DNA of 64,000 nucleotides. Origin: CAYRHN01 sp964424115. Lineage in GTDB: Bacteria; Chloroflexota; Anaerolineae; Anaerolineales; Anaerolineaceae. Made by a program: the position numbers and the translations under genes. Of this stretch, positions 47,964 to 55,508 are shown in pieces. The number at the start of each line of letters is the position of its first letter. Within the stretch, counting starts at the first letter, position 1. The stretch lies in the NCBI GenBank assembly GCA_964424115.1, contig CAYRHN010000009.1:1-64000 (forward strand), in the 5' to 3' direction. The notes below the pieces were generated by a model that saw only the letters and a list, made by a program, of their open reading frames with translations, searched no databases and was not told the DNA's origin.

Positions 47964-48698
47964 TCAAGTCTTCTCGATCACCCAGAAGTGCGACAAACCC
48001 AAGATGCGCAAGGGCGTTTTTTCCATGAATTGCAGTACCCCGCGCAGGAACTTGCCCAGCCGGGGGCTGCGGCTGATGATATTGTCATACGCGCCAAAGA
48101 CGATCGTGCGCCGGGTTACCCGCGCCGGCAGCCCCTGGAACAGCTTATCCAGATCGCCGCGCGAGTACACCCGCACATGCGGTGCCAGCCGGTCGCGCCA
48201 CTTGCGCGGCAGCCAGTTCACCAGGGGAATATTGCCGAATTTGTACTTTCCCCTCCAGTAAATGCCGTGCGTCTCAAAGGGATAGCCGCGGTTGGGTACA
48301 AACAGCACCAGCCGCCCGCCGGGGCGCAGCACGCGCACCATCTCGGCGATCGCCATTTTGTCGTCCTGGACGTGCTCCAGCACCTCGTGATTCAGCACCA
48401 GATCGAATTCATTGGATGGAAAAGGCAGGGTTTCCCCCGCCCCGCAGACCGCATCCGGCCCTTTGGCGCGCGCATCGAAGGTGCGCTCTAACTCAATATC
48501 CAGCCCCACCGCGTAGGAAGCCTGCGGCGCCAGGCGGGCCAGGTAGGCGCCCAGTCCGCAGCCGTCTACCAGCACGCGCCCGTGGGCGCATTCTCCCGCG
48601 GCTGCCTGGATCATCGCCAGGCGGCGTTCCTGCCCGGCGCGCCAGACGTAGGAAGGCTCGCCGCGCAGGGCAGCTTTATCGGAATAAGCGTGTGTCAT
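47964..48698 (-). CDS. Class I SAM-dependent methyltransferase
   Basis: 244 residues with motif I VLVDGCGLGAYLARLAP (about 43-59), acidic residue in GLDIELE, GAGETLPFPSNEFDLVLNHEVLEHV (about 85-110) and LRPGGRLVLFVPNRG. This is the UbiE/Methyltransf_11 type; the substrate could be a quinone, lipid or sugar. The ATG is preceded by TATAAT-N8 (48707-48712) that also contains AGGAG, so the mRNA could be very short-leadered; the histidine kinase stop codon lies in that same TATAAT. Confidence 0.82.
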   Translation of the reverse strand: MTHAYSDKAALRGEPSYVWRAGQERRLAMIQAAAGECAHGRVLVDGCGLGAYLARLAPQASYAVGLDIELERTFDARAKGPDAVCGAGETLPFPSNEFDLVLNHEVLEHVQDDKMAIAEMVRVLRPGGRLVLFVPNRGYPFETHGIYWRGKYKFGNIPLVNWLPRKWRDRLAPHVRVYSRGDLDKLFQGLPARVTRRTIVFGAYDNIISRSPRLGKFLRGVLQFMEKTPLRILGLSHFWVIEKT

Positions 48699-48707
48699 AG
48701 GCTCCTA

Positions 48708-50381
48708 TTATAACGGAACCCAGGCCAGAATAGTGGTGCCTTCTCCCACCTCGGAGGTGATCTCCAACTCTCCCCCGGCATTGCGCGCGCGGGTGGCCAT
48801 ATTGTTCAATCCATGCCCAAGGCTCTGGCGCGCATTATCCTGGGCAAAACCACGCCCATCATCATGGATCTCCAGCAGGGCGCGCCCGTTGGTGGACCAC
48901 AGCGTCACCTCCACGTTGCGAGCGCGGGCGTGCTTGGCGATATTCGACAGCCCTTCCTGACAAATGTGGAACAGCGCCACTGCCTGTTGATGCGGCAGCA
49001 TGGCCACATCCTGATTCTTACCATCCAATTGTATTTCCACCAGGGTGTTGGTATGGAATTCTTTCACCAGACGTTTGATCCCATCCAGCAAATTCTCGTT
49101 GCCCAGCTGGCGCGGGCGCAGATCAAGAATATACGAGCGGATATCGCGGATGGTGCTGTTCAGGTCTTCCACCGCCTGGTTGATACGCTGGCGCGCCTGG
49201 TCGGGATTGTCCGCCAAAAGCAAGCGGGCGTGCTCCAGGGTCAGTCCCACCGCGTAGATCGATTGGATCACCCCGTCGTGCAGGTCCATCCCGATCCGTT
49301 CACGCTCTTCCAGCACCGCCAGGCGGCGCTGCTGCACGTTCAGGCGCACATTCTCGATCACCGTGCCCAGCCAGGCGCTGATCGAAGAGATCAAGGCCAG
49401 GTCGGTCTGATCAGGCAGACGGCGGTAACAGGTGGCAGCGCACAGCACCCCCAGGGTGCCGCCCCCGCCAGTCAGCGGGAAACAGGCCATTTGCTTGAAC
49501 TCTTTTTTCAAAACATCCGGGTGCAATTCCTCCACCGCGCTTTCCAGCGGATTGAAAATGATCGACTGCCCGGTTTGCATCACCTCGCCCAGCAATCCCT
49601 CCCCCGGCTGCACCCGTTCGCTGCTCCACAGAGCCTTGACCAGGTTGCCCTCGTGGTTGGAACGCTTCAGCGCCTGCCCATCCTCCTCGCGTAGGTACAC
49701 TTCCAATACCTCGATATGCAGGTAGTCGGTCAGGCGGTCGAGGGTATATTCCAAGATCTCCGGAACCCCCGTAGCACTGCTGAGGGTGGAGGCCAGCGAA
49801 TTGATCAACGCCAGGCTTTCATTGCGCTGGGTCAGGCTGCGGTCGCGCTCGATCAACTTGCGGTACATATTGGCATTTGAAATTGCGGTGGCAGCGTAGG
49901 CCGCCAGCATTTCGATCACCAGTTCGTCATCCTTGCTGAATTCTGCTGCATCGAGCTTGTTGGTCAGGTAGATCTGCCCCAACTGCATATCTCCCTGGCG
50001 AATCGGTACCCCCAGGAAAGAGGCCATCGCGGGATGATTGCGGGGAAAACCCACGCTGCGTGGATCGGCGGCAATATCCGGAATGCGAATTGGGTAGCGC
50101 GAGCGCATCAATGCCCCGATCAGGCCCAGCCCACGGGGAAGATGGTCCATCAACGAGATCTCGTGTTCGGTCATGCCGACCGTAATGAAATGCTCCAATT
50201 CGCCGCGGTCGTCCACCACCCCTACCGCAGCATAACGCGCCCCCACCTGTTCGCAAGCGGTGCGCGCCAGGCGCTCCAACAGCGATTCAAGCGAAATCTC
50301 ACGGACCAGTTCCAGGCTGGCGCGGTGTAAAGCCGCCAGCCGCTCCTCCAACTGCTCGCGCGTTAAGGGAACGGCGCTCAT
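48708..50381 (-). CDS. GAF-domain sensor histidine kinase (NarL/DesK type)
   Basis: 557 residues, no membrane span. Two GAF domains (about 15-170 and 210-340) precede a HisKA_3 dimerisation domain with the phospho-His in GMDLHDGVIQSIYAVG (about 375). An HATPase_c domain follows with the N box (HICQEGLSNIAKHA), G1 (HDDGRGF) and GTT end. GAF domains could bind a small ligand or haem and sense redox or gas; this is not readable. No cognate LuxR-type regulator is adjacent. The start at 50381 has TTGCGA-17-TAAAAT (50389-50417) 7 nt upstream; the longer frame start is rejected. Confidence 0.88.
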   Translation of the reverse strand: MSAVPLTREQLEERLAALHRASLELVREISLESLLERLARTACEQVGARYAAVGVVDDRGELEHFITVGMTEHEISLMDHLPRGLGLIGALMRSRYPIRIPDIAADPRSVGFPRNHPAMASFLGVPIRQGDMQLGQIYLTNKLDAAEFSKDDELVIEMLAAYAATAISNANMYRKLIERDRSLTQRNESLALINSLASTLSSATGVPEILEYTLDRLTDYLHIEVLEVYLREEDGQALKRSNHEGNLVKALWSSERVQPGEGLLGEVMQTGQSIIFNPLESAVEELHPDVLKKEFKQMACFPLTGGGGTLGVLCAATCYRRLPDQTDLALISSISAWLGTVIENVRLNVQQRRLAVLEERERIGMDLHDGVIQSIYAVGLTLEHARLLLADNPDQARQRINQAVEDLNSTIRDIRSYILDLRPRQLGNENLLDGIKRLVKEFHTNTLVEIQLDGKNQDVAMLPHQQAVALFHICQEGLSNIAKHARARNVEVTLWSTNGRALLEIHDDGRGFAQDNARQSLGHGLNNMATRARNAGGELEITSEVGEGTTILAWVPL

Positions 50382-50388
50382 AAATATG

Positions 50389-50526
50389 ATTTTACTTGAA
50401 TTTGCCCCATTTCGCAAATTAGGCAGTTGTCCTATATTTCTACGGGGACATGTTTGCTTCAAAACCCGGAAAGATTACCCGGATCCAGTTTTTTTCTTGC
50501 TTTAAGGACTTTCAAACAAGTATAAT
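50389..50526. promoter_or_regulatory. Divergent leaderless promoter pair (histidine kinase / DUF2007-like gene)
   Basis: Minus: TTGCGA (50412-50417), 17 nt, TAAAAT (50389-50394), 7 nt to the ATG at 50381. Plus: TTGCTT (50497-50502), 18 nt, TATAAT (50521-50526), 6 nt to the ATG at 50533. No Shine-Dalgarno precedes either start. Confidence 0.65.
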
Positions 50527-50532
50527 GAAAAC

Positions 50533-50820
50533 ATGACCAAATTAGTGAAAGTTCAAACGATCTCCGGCGCTGAAGCCGAAATGTACCGCATCTTTTTTGA
50601 ATCCATTGGCCTGGGCGTGACGATCATCCGGGAATCTGCCGGTGTGACTTACGGCCTCACCGTAGGTCTCATGGGTGAAGCCCATATCTATGCTTGCGAA
50701 GAGGATGTTCCAAAAGTTGAAGAGGCCTTACGCAAGCTGGAGGCCGGGGAATACAGCCTGGACGAGGATGACTCCAATGACGACCAGCTGGAGGATACCG
50801 ACCCAGATCTGCAAGAATAA
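50533..50820 (+). CDS. DUF2007-like small protein
   Basis: 95 residues. The core MTKLVKVQTISGAEAEMYRIFFESIGLGVTI, then YGLTVGLMGEAHIYACEEDVPKVEEAL, resembles the DUF2007 family (a ferredoxin-like small domain tentatively called a signal-transducing protein). The C-terminal 25 residues are strongly acidic (DEDDSNDDQLEDTDPDLQE). Function unknown. The aldo/keto reductase begins 36 nt downstream. Confidence 0.7.
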   Translation: MTKLVKVQTISGAEAEMYRIFFESIGLGVTIIRESAGVTYGLTVGLMGEAHIYACEEDVPKVEEALRKLEAGEYSLDEDDSNDDQLEDTDPDLQE

Positions 50821-50856
50821 CCGATCATCATTTACCACACCTTTTGGAGGAATACT

Positions 50857-51837
50857 ATGAATTACCGTCACTTAGGCCGCTCCGGCCTGAAAGTCAGCGA
50901 ACTATCCTTTGGCGCCTGGGCCACCTTTGGCATTCTATCCGCCGAGGAAATGGCCGAAAAGACCATGGTGGCCGCTCGCGAGGCGGGGGTGAACTTCTTT
51001 GATAACGCTGAAGCATACGCCAACGGCACTGCCGAGACGATCATGGGCAACGTAATCAAACGCCTGGGCTGGAAGCGTTCCGATATTGTCGTCTCCACCA
51101 AGATCTTCTGGGGCGGTAGAGGCCCCAACGACACCGGCCTTTCCCACAAGCATATCATGGAGGGGGTGAATAACGCCCTGCAGCGCCTGCAAATGGAATA
51201 TGTTGATCTGGTCTTCTGCCACCGGCCCGACCCGGAAACCCCCCTGGAAGAGACCGTGCGCGCCATGGATATTGTCATCCGCCAGGGCAAGGCCTTCTAC
51301 TGGGGTACTTCCGAGTGGAGCGCGGGGGATATCCTGCGCGCCGACCAGATCGCTCGCCAATACGGGCTGACCCCGCCGGCAATGGAGCAGCCGCAGTATA
51401 ACCTCTTCGAACGGGAGAAGATGGAAAAGGAATTCCTGCCCGTCTTCAAGCACCTCGGCTACGGCACCACCATTTGGTCACCGCTGGCTTCCGGCTTGTT
51501 GACCGGCAAGTACAACAACGGCATCCCCGCCGGCAGCCGTCTGGACTCCAAAGAATACGCCTGGCTGCGCAAGGGTGTCCTGGCCGAAGGACGGATCGAG
51601 AAGGTCAAAGCGCTGGGCGCGTTGGCAGCCGAGTTGGGCTGCACCAGCGGGCAACTCGCCATTGCCTGGTGCTTAAAGAACCCTAATGTCAGCACCGTCA
51701 TCACCGGCGCCACCAAGGTGGAACAGGTTACTGAGAATATGAAAGCCATTGAGATTGTTCCCCTGCTGACCGGCGAGGTGATGGAAAAGATCGAAGCGAT
51801 CATGCAGAACAATCCCAATCCCAAGGAGGAGGAGTAA
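50857..51837 (+). CDS. Aldo/keto reductase (potassium-channel beta-subunit-like)
   Basis: 326 residues of the (beta/alpha)8 NADPH-dependent reductase family. Catalytic residues: Asp and Tyr in FFDNAEAYANG (about 46-56), Lys in VVSTKIFWGG (about 83), and His in LVFCHRPDP (about 119). The NADPH-binding segment is ATKVEQVTENM. The NLFEREKMEKEF stretch matches the Kv-beta/Tas-like subgroup. It reduces aldehydes or ketones; the substrate is unknown. GGAGG lies before the ATG. The amylase gene starts 4 nt after its stop. Confidence 0.9.
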   Translation: MNYRHLGRSGLKVSELSFGAWATFGILSAEEMAEKTMVAAREAGVNFFDNAEAYANGTAETIMGNVIKRLGWKRSDIVVSTKIFWGGRGPNDTGLSHKHIMEGVNNALQRLQMEYVDLVFCHRPDPETPLEETVRAMDIVIRQGKAFYWGTSEWSAGDILRADQIARQYGLTPPAMEQPQYNLFEREKMEKEFLPVFKHLGYGTTIWSPLASGLLTGKYNNGIPAGSRLDSKEYAWLRKGVLAEGRIEKVKALGALAAELGCTSGQLAIAWCLKNPNVSTVITGATKVEQVTENMKAIEIVPLLTGEVMEKIEAIMQNNPNPKEEE

Positions 51838-51841
51838 CAGA

Positions 51842-53221
51842 ATGGCAAGGAACACTCCCAAAAGCTACAATAATCTGGTCATCTATGAAGTATACGTGCG
51901 CAATCACGGCCCGCACGGCACCTTTGCGGACGTAGAAGCCGACCTGGAGCGCATTCGCAGCATGGGCGTGGATGTGGTCTGGTTTATGCCTATCCATCCT
52001 ATCGGCCAGTTGAACAAGAAGGGTAGTCTGGGTTGCCCCTATTCGATCTCCGACTACCGCGAGGTCAATCCAGAATACGGCACCAGGGCGGATTTTGCCC
52101 GCCTGATCGAAAAAGCACACCATCTGGGAATGAAAGTGATGATCGATGTGGTCTATAACCACACCGCTCACGATTCCATATTGGTCAAGGAACACCCCGA
52201 ATTCTTCCACCAGGATGAGAACGGCAACCCAATCACCACTGTGCCGGACTGGAGCGACGTAATTGACCTCAAGCATCCCAACCGCGAACTGGCCGATTAC
52301 CTGATCGAAACCCTCAAGGGGTGGGCTTTCTTTGGGGTAGACGGCTTTCGCTGCGATGTGGCTTCGCTCCTGCCGCGCAAGTTCTGGGTGCGTGCACGCC
52401 GCGAGGTGGCCAAGGTCAAGAAAGATGTCATCTGGCTGGCCGAGTCGGTTCACGCCGGGTTTGTCGAATTCCGCCGCGCCGTGAACCTGCACGCCATCTC
52501 AGACAGCGAAGTTTACGCGGGCTTTGACCTGACCTATGTCTATGATATCTGGCCGCTGTTCCAGGCCGCCGTGACCGGCAAATTGCCCCCTGCCCGCTAC
52601 CTGGAGGCGGTTCGCTTCCAGAATGCCATTTATCCTGCCAACTTTGTCAAGATGCGTTACGTGGAAAATCACGACAACGCCCGCATTTTGTACATGGCCC
52701 CCACCCGCGAGCAGGCCCTGGCCTGGACTGCTTTTGAAGCCTTCAACCGCGGAGCGTTCTTGATCTACGGTGGGCAGGAATCGGCTGCCACCCACACCCC
52801 CTCGTTATTCGACATTGACAAGGTCCAGTGGGGCAGCTATGAACTGCAGGATTTTCTCACCAAACTGGCAAAGCTGAAAAAAGACCCCGCCATGCAAGAC
52901 GGCAATTTCAGTATCCTGGAAGCCGCTCCCGCCGTCCAGGCTGCCTGGATGAACTTTAAACCCAACCCGGAGGACAGCCAGATGCCGGTCAAGGTGGACG
53001 GCGGTTTATATGGTATTTTTAATGTAGAGCACAAGAGCGGCAGCGTCGCAACCCGCCTGCCGGACGGCACCTATGCCGACCTGCTCAACGGCGGGACGGT
53101 GGAGATCAAGGGCGGGCAGGCGCCCCTTCCTGCCTCTGCCTGTATCCTGCGTTTCAGCGGCGCGATCGATCCCCGCCCCTTCTTTGCCGAATTGCTCGAT
53201 TTCGGCTTCCGCGAAGAGTAA
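51842..53221 (+). CDS. Cytoplasmic alpha-amylase family glycosidase (GH13)
   Basis: 459 residues without signal peptide. The four GH13 regions are present: I MIDVVYNHTAHD (about 99-110), II GFRCDVASLLP (nucleophile Asp, about 173), III IWLAESVH (acid Glu, about 200), IV VENHDNAR (Asp, about 277). It should cleave or transfer alpha-1,4-glucans inside the cell; the exact specificity (amylase, glucosidase, transferase) is not set. The Shine-Dalgarno is AAGGAGGAGG. A perfect 14-bp hairpin follows. Confidence 0.9.
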   Translation: MARNTPKSYNNLVIYEVYVRNHGPHGTFADVEADLERIRSMGVDVVWFMPIHPIGQLNKKGSLGCPYSISDYREVNPEYGTRADFARLIEKAHHLGMKVMIDVVYNHTAHDSILVKEHPEFFHQDENGNPITTVPDWSDVIDLKHPNRELADYLIETLKGWAFFGVDGFRCDVASLLPRKFWVRARREVAKVKKDVIWLAESVHAGFVEFRRAVNLHAISDSEVYAGFDLTYVYDIWPLFQAAVTGKLPPARYLEAVRFQNAIYPANFVKMRYVENHDNARILYMAPTREQALAWTAFEAFNRGAFLIYGGQESAATHTPSLFDIDKVQWGSYELQDFLTKLAKLKKDPAMQDGNFSILEAAPAVQAAWMNFKPNPEDSQMPVKVDGGLYGIFNVEHKSGSVATRLPDGTYADLLNGGTVEIKGGQAPLPASACILRFSGAIDPRPFFAELLDFGFREE

Positions 53222-53224
53222 TTC

Positions 53225-53256
53225 ATTCCAGGGTGTTCATCAGAACACCCTGGAAT
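53225..53256 (+). other. Perfect 14-bp hairpin between the GH13 and DUF885 genes
   Basis: ATTCCAGGGTGTTC-ATCA-GAACACCCTGGAAT has a 14-bp stem and a 4-nt loop, beginning right after the amylase stop. It lacks a T-run; the next Shine-Dalgarno (GGAAAGGAG) follows closely. It may cut back read-through or protect the upstream mRNA end. Confidence 0.7.
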
Positions 53257-53281
53257 TCTGATCCTGGAAAGGAGCTTCTCC

Positions 53282-55078
53282 ATGATTGGTTGGATCATTC
53301 TCGGTATCGTCATCCTAATCATCGCCTATATCCTGGCGCGGCTGATCTGGTTCAAACCCTTCAAGATCAACCAATTCTTCAACCGTTTCTTCTTCCTCTT
53401 TGTGCTGCGCCAGCCGGAATTGCTCTCGCAGCTGGGCGTGTTGGAGAAGTTCGGTTTGAACTTTCATAACGATGACCTGACCGACGCCTCGGATGCCTTT
53501 GAAGTTCGCCAGCTTGCCCATATTCGTTCGGAATACAAGATCCTGAAGAGTTATGATGTTGCAAAGCTCACCCCGCAGGAACGCCTCTCATCCGAGATCA
53601 TGGCCTGGTTCCTGGAAGATATGCTCAACGCCGAGCGCTTTCGCCATCACAACTACCCGCTCAACCAGATGTTCGGCGTGCAGAGCGATCTGCCCAACTT
53701 CATGGCTACCATCCACCGCGTGGATAACTTGGGCGGGGCGCGCAATTACATCAAGCGCCTCTCCAAATTCGGCAAGAAGTTCGAGCAGCTCCTGGAAGGG
53801 TTGAAGATCCGCGAAAGTAAAGGTATCCTGCCGCCGCGCTTCGTCATCCGCCGTGTGTTGGATGAAATGACCGCATTTACCGGTACGCCGGTACGCGAGA
53901 ATATGCTCTATTCGGTCTATGCCGAAAAGCTGCGCAAGCTCAAGCTGGAGGATTCCCAGCGCGAGGCGCTGCTGCAATCTGCTGCAGAGGAGATCGAGAA
54001 GACAGTATACCCCGCCTACCGGAAACTGATCGATTATTTCACCTATCTCGAGCCATTGGCCACCACTGACGACGGGCTTTGGAAACTGCCGGATGGGGAA
54101 GCCTGTTATGCTTACCAGCTGCGCAGCAACACCACCACCGACCTGAGCGCCGAAGAGATCCACCAGACTGGCCTAAATGAAGTAGCCCGCATTGAAGGTG
54201 AAATGCGGTCCATCCTGCAGGCCGAGGGCTATTCCGGAGAGAATATCTCCGCCCAACTGCAAGCCTTCAACACCGAGGCGCGTTTCCTCTACCCCAATAC
54301 CGATGAGGGCCGCACGCAAGCCCTGGCCGATTACCAGGCCATCATTGACCACATCGACCAGAACCTGAGCAGCCTGTTCGACAAACGCCCCAAGATGGGC
54401 GTCAAGGTTGAGCGCATTCCTGAATTCAAGGAAAAGACCGCCCCAGGCGCGTATTACAACCCGCCCTCCATGGACGGTTCGCGGCCGGGCGTGTTCTACG
54501 CCAATCTGCGCGACATGAGCGAGGTGCCGCAGTTCGGCATGCGCACCCTGGCCTACCACGAGGCTGTCCCCGGCCACCACTTCCAACTGGCCCTGGCGCA
54601 GGGACTGAAAGGCCTGCCTATCTTCCGCCAGGTGCTGCCCTTCACCGCCTACGCCGAGGGCTGGGCGCTGTATGCAGAGAAGCTGGCCTACGAAAATGGC
54701 TTCCTGCCCGATGCTTACAGCCGCCTGGGCTACCTGGCCTCTGAGCTGTTTCGCGCTGTGCGTCTGGTGGTAGACACCGGGATTCATGCCAAGCGCTGGA
54801 CCCGCCAACAGGCCATCGATTACATGCTTGCTCACACCGGCATGCCCGAAGCCAGCATCATCAGCGAGGCGGAACGCTATATCGTCATGCCAGGCCAGGC
54901 CTGCGCCTATAAGATCGGCGAACTGAAAATCGTTGCCCTGCGCCGAATGGCACAGCAAGCTTTGGGTGAGCGCTTTAACATCAAAGAGTTTCATAATATA
55001 ATCCTGATGAACGGCGCCATGCCCCTCTCCACCCTGGAAAACCAGGTCAAAGAATATATCGCCAACAACCGGAGGTAA
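53282..55078 (+). CDS. DUF885 family membrane-anchored putative metallopeptidase
   Basis: 598 residues. A single N-terminal membrane span (about 1-25) anchors a large helical domain. The DUF885 signature is YHEAVPGHHFQLALAQ (about 420-436), a variant of the HExxH zinc motif (HEAVPGHH), followed by PFTAYAEGWALYAEKLA and a final helical domain. Members are predicted zinc-dependent carboxypeptidases or amidases but few have been tested. AAGGAG precedes the ATG. Confidence 0.85.
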   Translation: MIGWIILGIVILIIAYILARLIWFKPFKINQFFNRFFFLFVLRQPELLSQLGVLEKFGLNFHNDDLTDASDAFEVRQLAHIRSEYKILKSYDVAKLTPQERLSSEIMAWFLEDMLNAERFRHHNYPLNQMFGVQSDLPNFMATIHRVDNLGGARNYIKRLSKFGKKFEQLLEGLKIRESKGILPPRFVIRRVLDEMTAFTGTPVRENMLYSVYAEKLRKLKLEDSQREALLQSAAEEIEKTVYPAYRKLIDYFTYLEPLATTDDGLWKLPDGEACYAYQLRSNTTTDLSAEEIHQTGLNEVARIEGEMRSILQAEGYSGENISAQLQAFNTEARFLYPNTDEGRTQALADYQAIIDHIDQNLSSLFDKRPKMGVKVERIPEFKEKTAPGAYYNPPSMDGSRPGVFYANLRDMSEVPQFGMRTLAYHEAVPGHHFQLALAQGLKGLPIFRQVLPFTAYAEGWALYAEKLAYENGFLPDAYSRLGYLASELFRAVRLVVDTGIHAKRWTRQQAIDYMLAHTGMPEASIISEAERYIVMPGQACAYKIGELKIVALRRMAQQALGERFNIKEFHNIILMNGAMPLSTLENQVKEYIANNRR

Positions 55079-55080
55079 AA

Positions 55081-55347
55081 ATGACCGTCAAGAACACACC
55101 TGAAGAACGCCAACTGATCACCCTGATCGGAAAATTACCATTGGATGAGGCTGAAAAAGCCGCCTGGATCGAGCAGATCCATGTAAATGGGATGAGCGAC
55201 GAACTGGCTGCTCAAATTCACCATAAATTATCCACCCCGCCCGAACATGATCCGCATGCCGCCAACCGCGCGCGGCTGCTGCTGGATCTCAACCGCCTGA
55301 TCAACCGCTGGAGACTGGTCAACCAGAAGAAGAATTTCAAACGCTAG
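55081..55347 (+). CDS. Small helical protein, unknown function
   Basis: 88 residues, predicted mostly helical (IGKLPLDEAEKAAWIEQIHVNGMSDELAAQIHHKL), ending in a basic tail. It starts 2 nt after the DUF885 stop with GGAGG upstream, so it is the last gene of that operon. No family was recognised; it may regulate or bind the enzyme before it. Confidence 0.7.
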   Translation: MTVKNTPEERQLITLIGKLPLDEAEKAAWIEQIHVNGMSDELAAQIHHKLSTPPEHDPHAANRARLLLDLNRLINRWRLVNQKKNFKR

Positions 55348-55424
55348 AACCGCCAGGGTGTTCGCACGCTTCCTCTCCGCGGGAGGAGCACCCATACCTC
55401 ATCCGCGAGACCGCACAGCTTCAT

Positions 55425-55448
55425 AGGGGCGGGTTTCAACCCGCCCCT
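55425..55448. repeat. GGGGCGGGTTTCAACCCGCCCC palindrome
   Basis: AGGGGCGGGTT pairs with AACCCGCCCCT across a 2-nt gap, a GC-rich hairpin in the 160-bp gap before the secreted amylase. Upstream (55350-55420) no further signal was seen apart from CAGGGTGTTC, shared with the hairpin at 53225. Similar palindromes are common intergenic repeats in GC-rich bacteria. Confidence 0.55.
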
Positions 55449-55508
55449 TCTGATCAGCATAAAAATCCCTATTCTCTGTATAAATCATTGATCCTTGAGG
55501 TAGCATTT

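Noticed and set aside
48699..48712. A ninth or tenth leaderless start before the methyltransferase at 48698
   Set aside because: TATAAT is 8 nt before the ATG, but AGGAG lies between them and the TATAAT contains the stop codon of the upstream gene, so a normal operon reading is as good.
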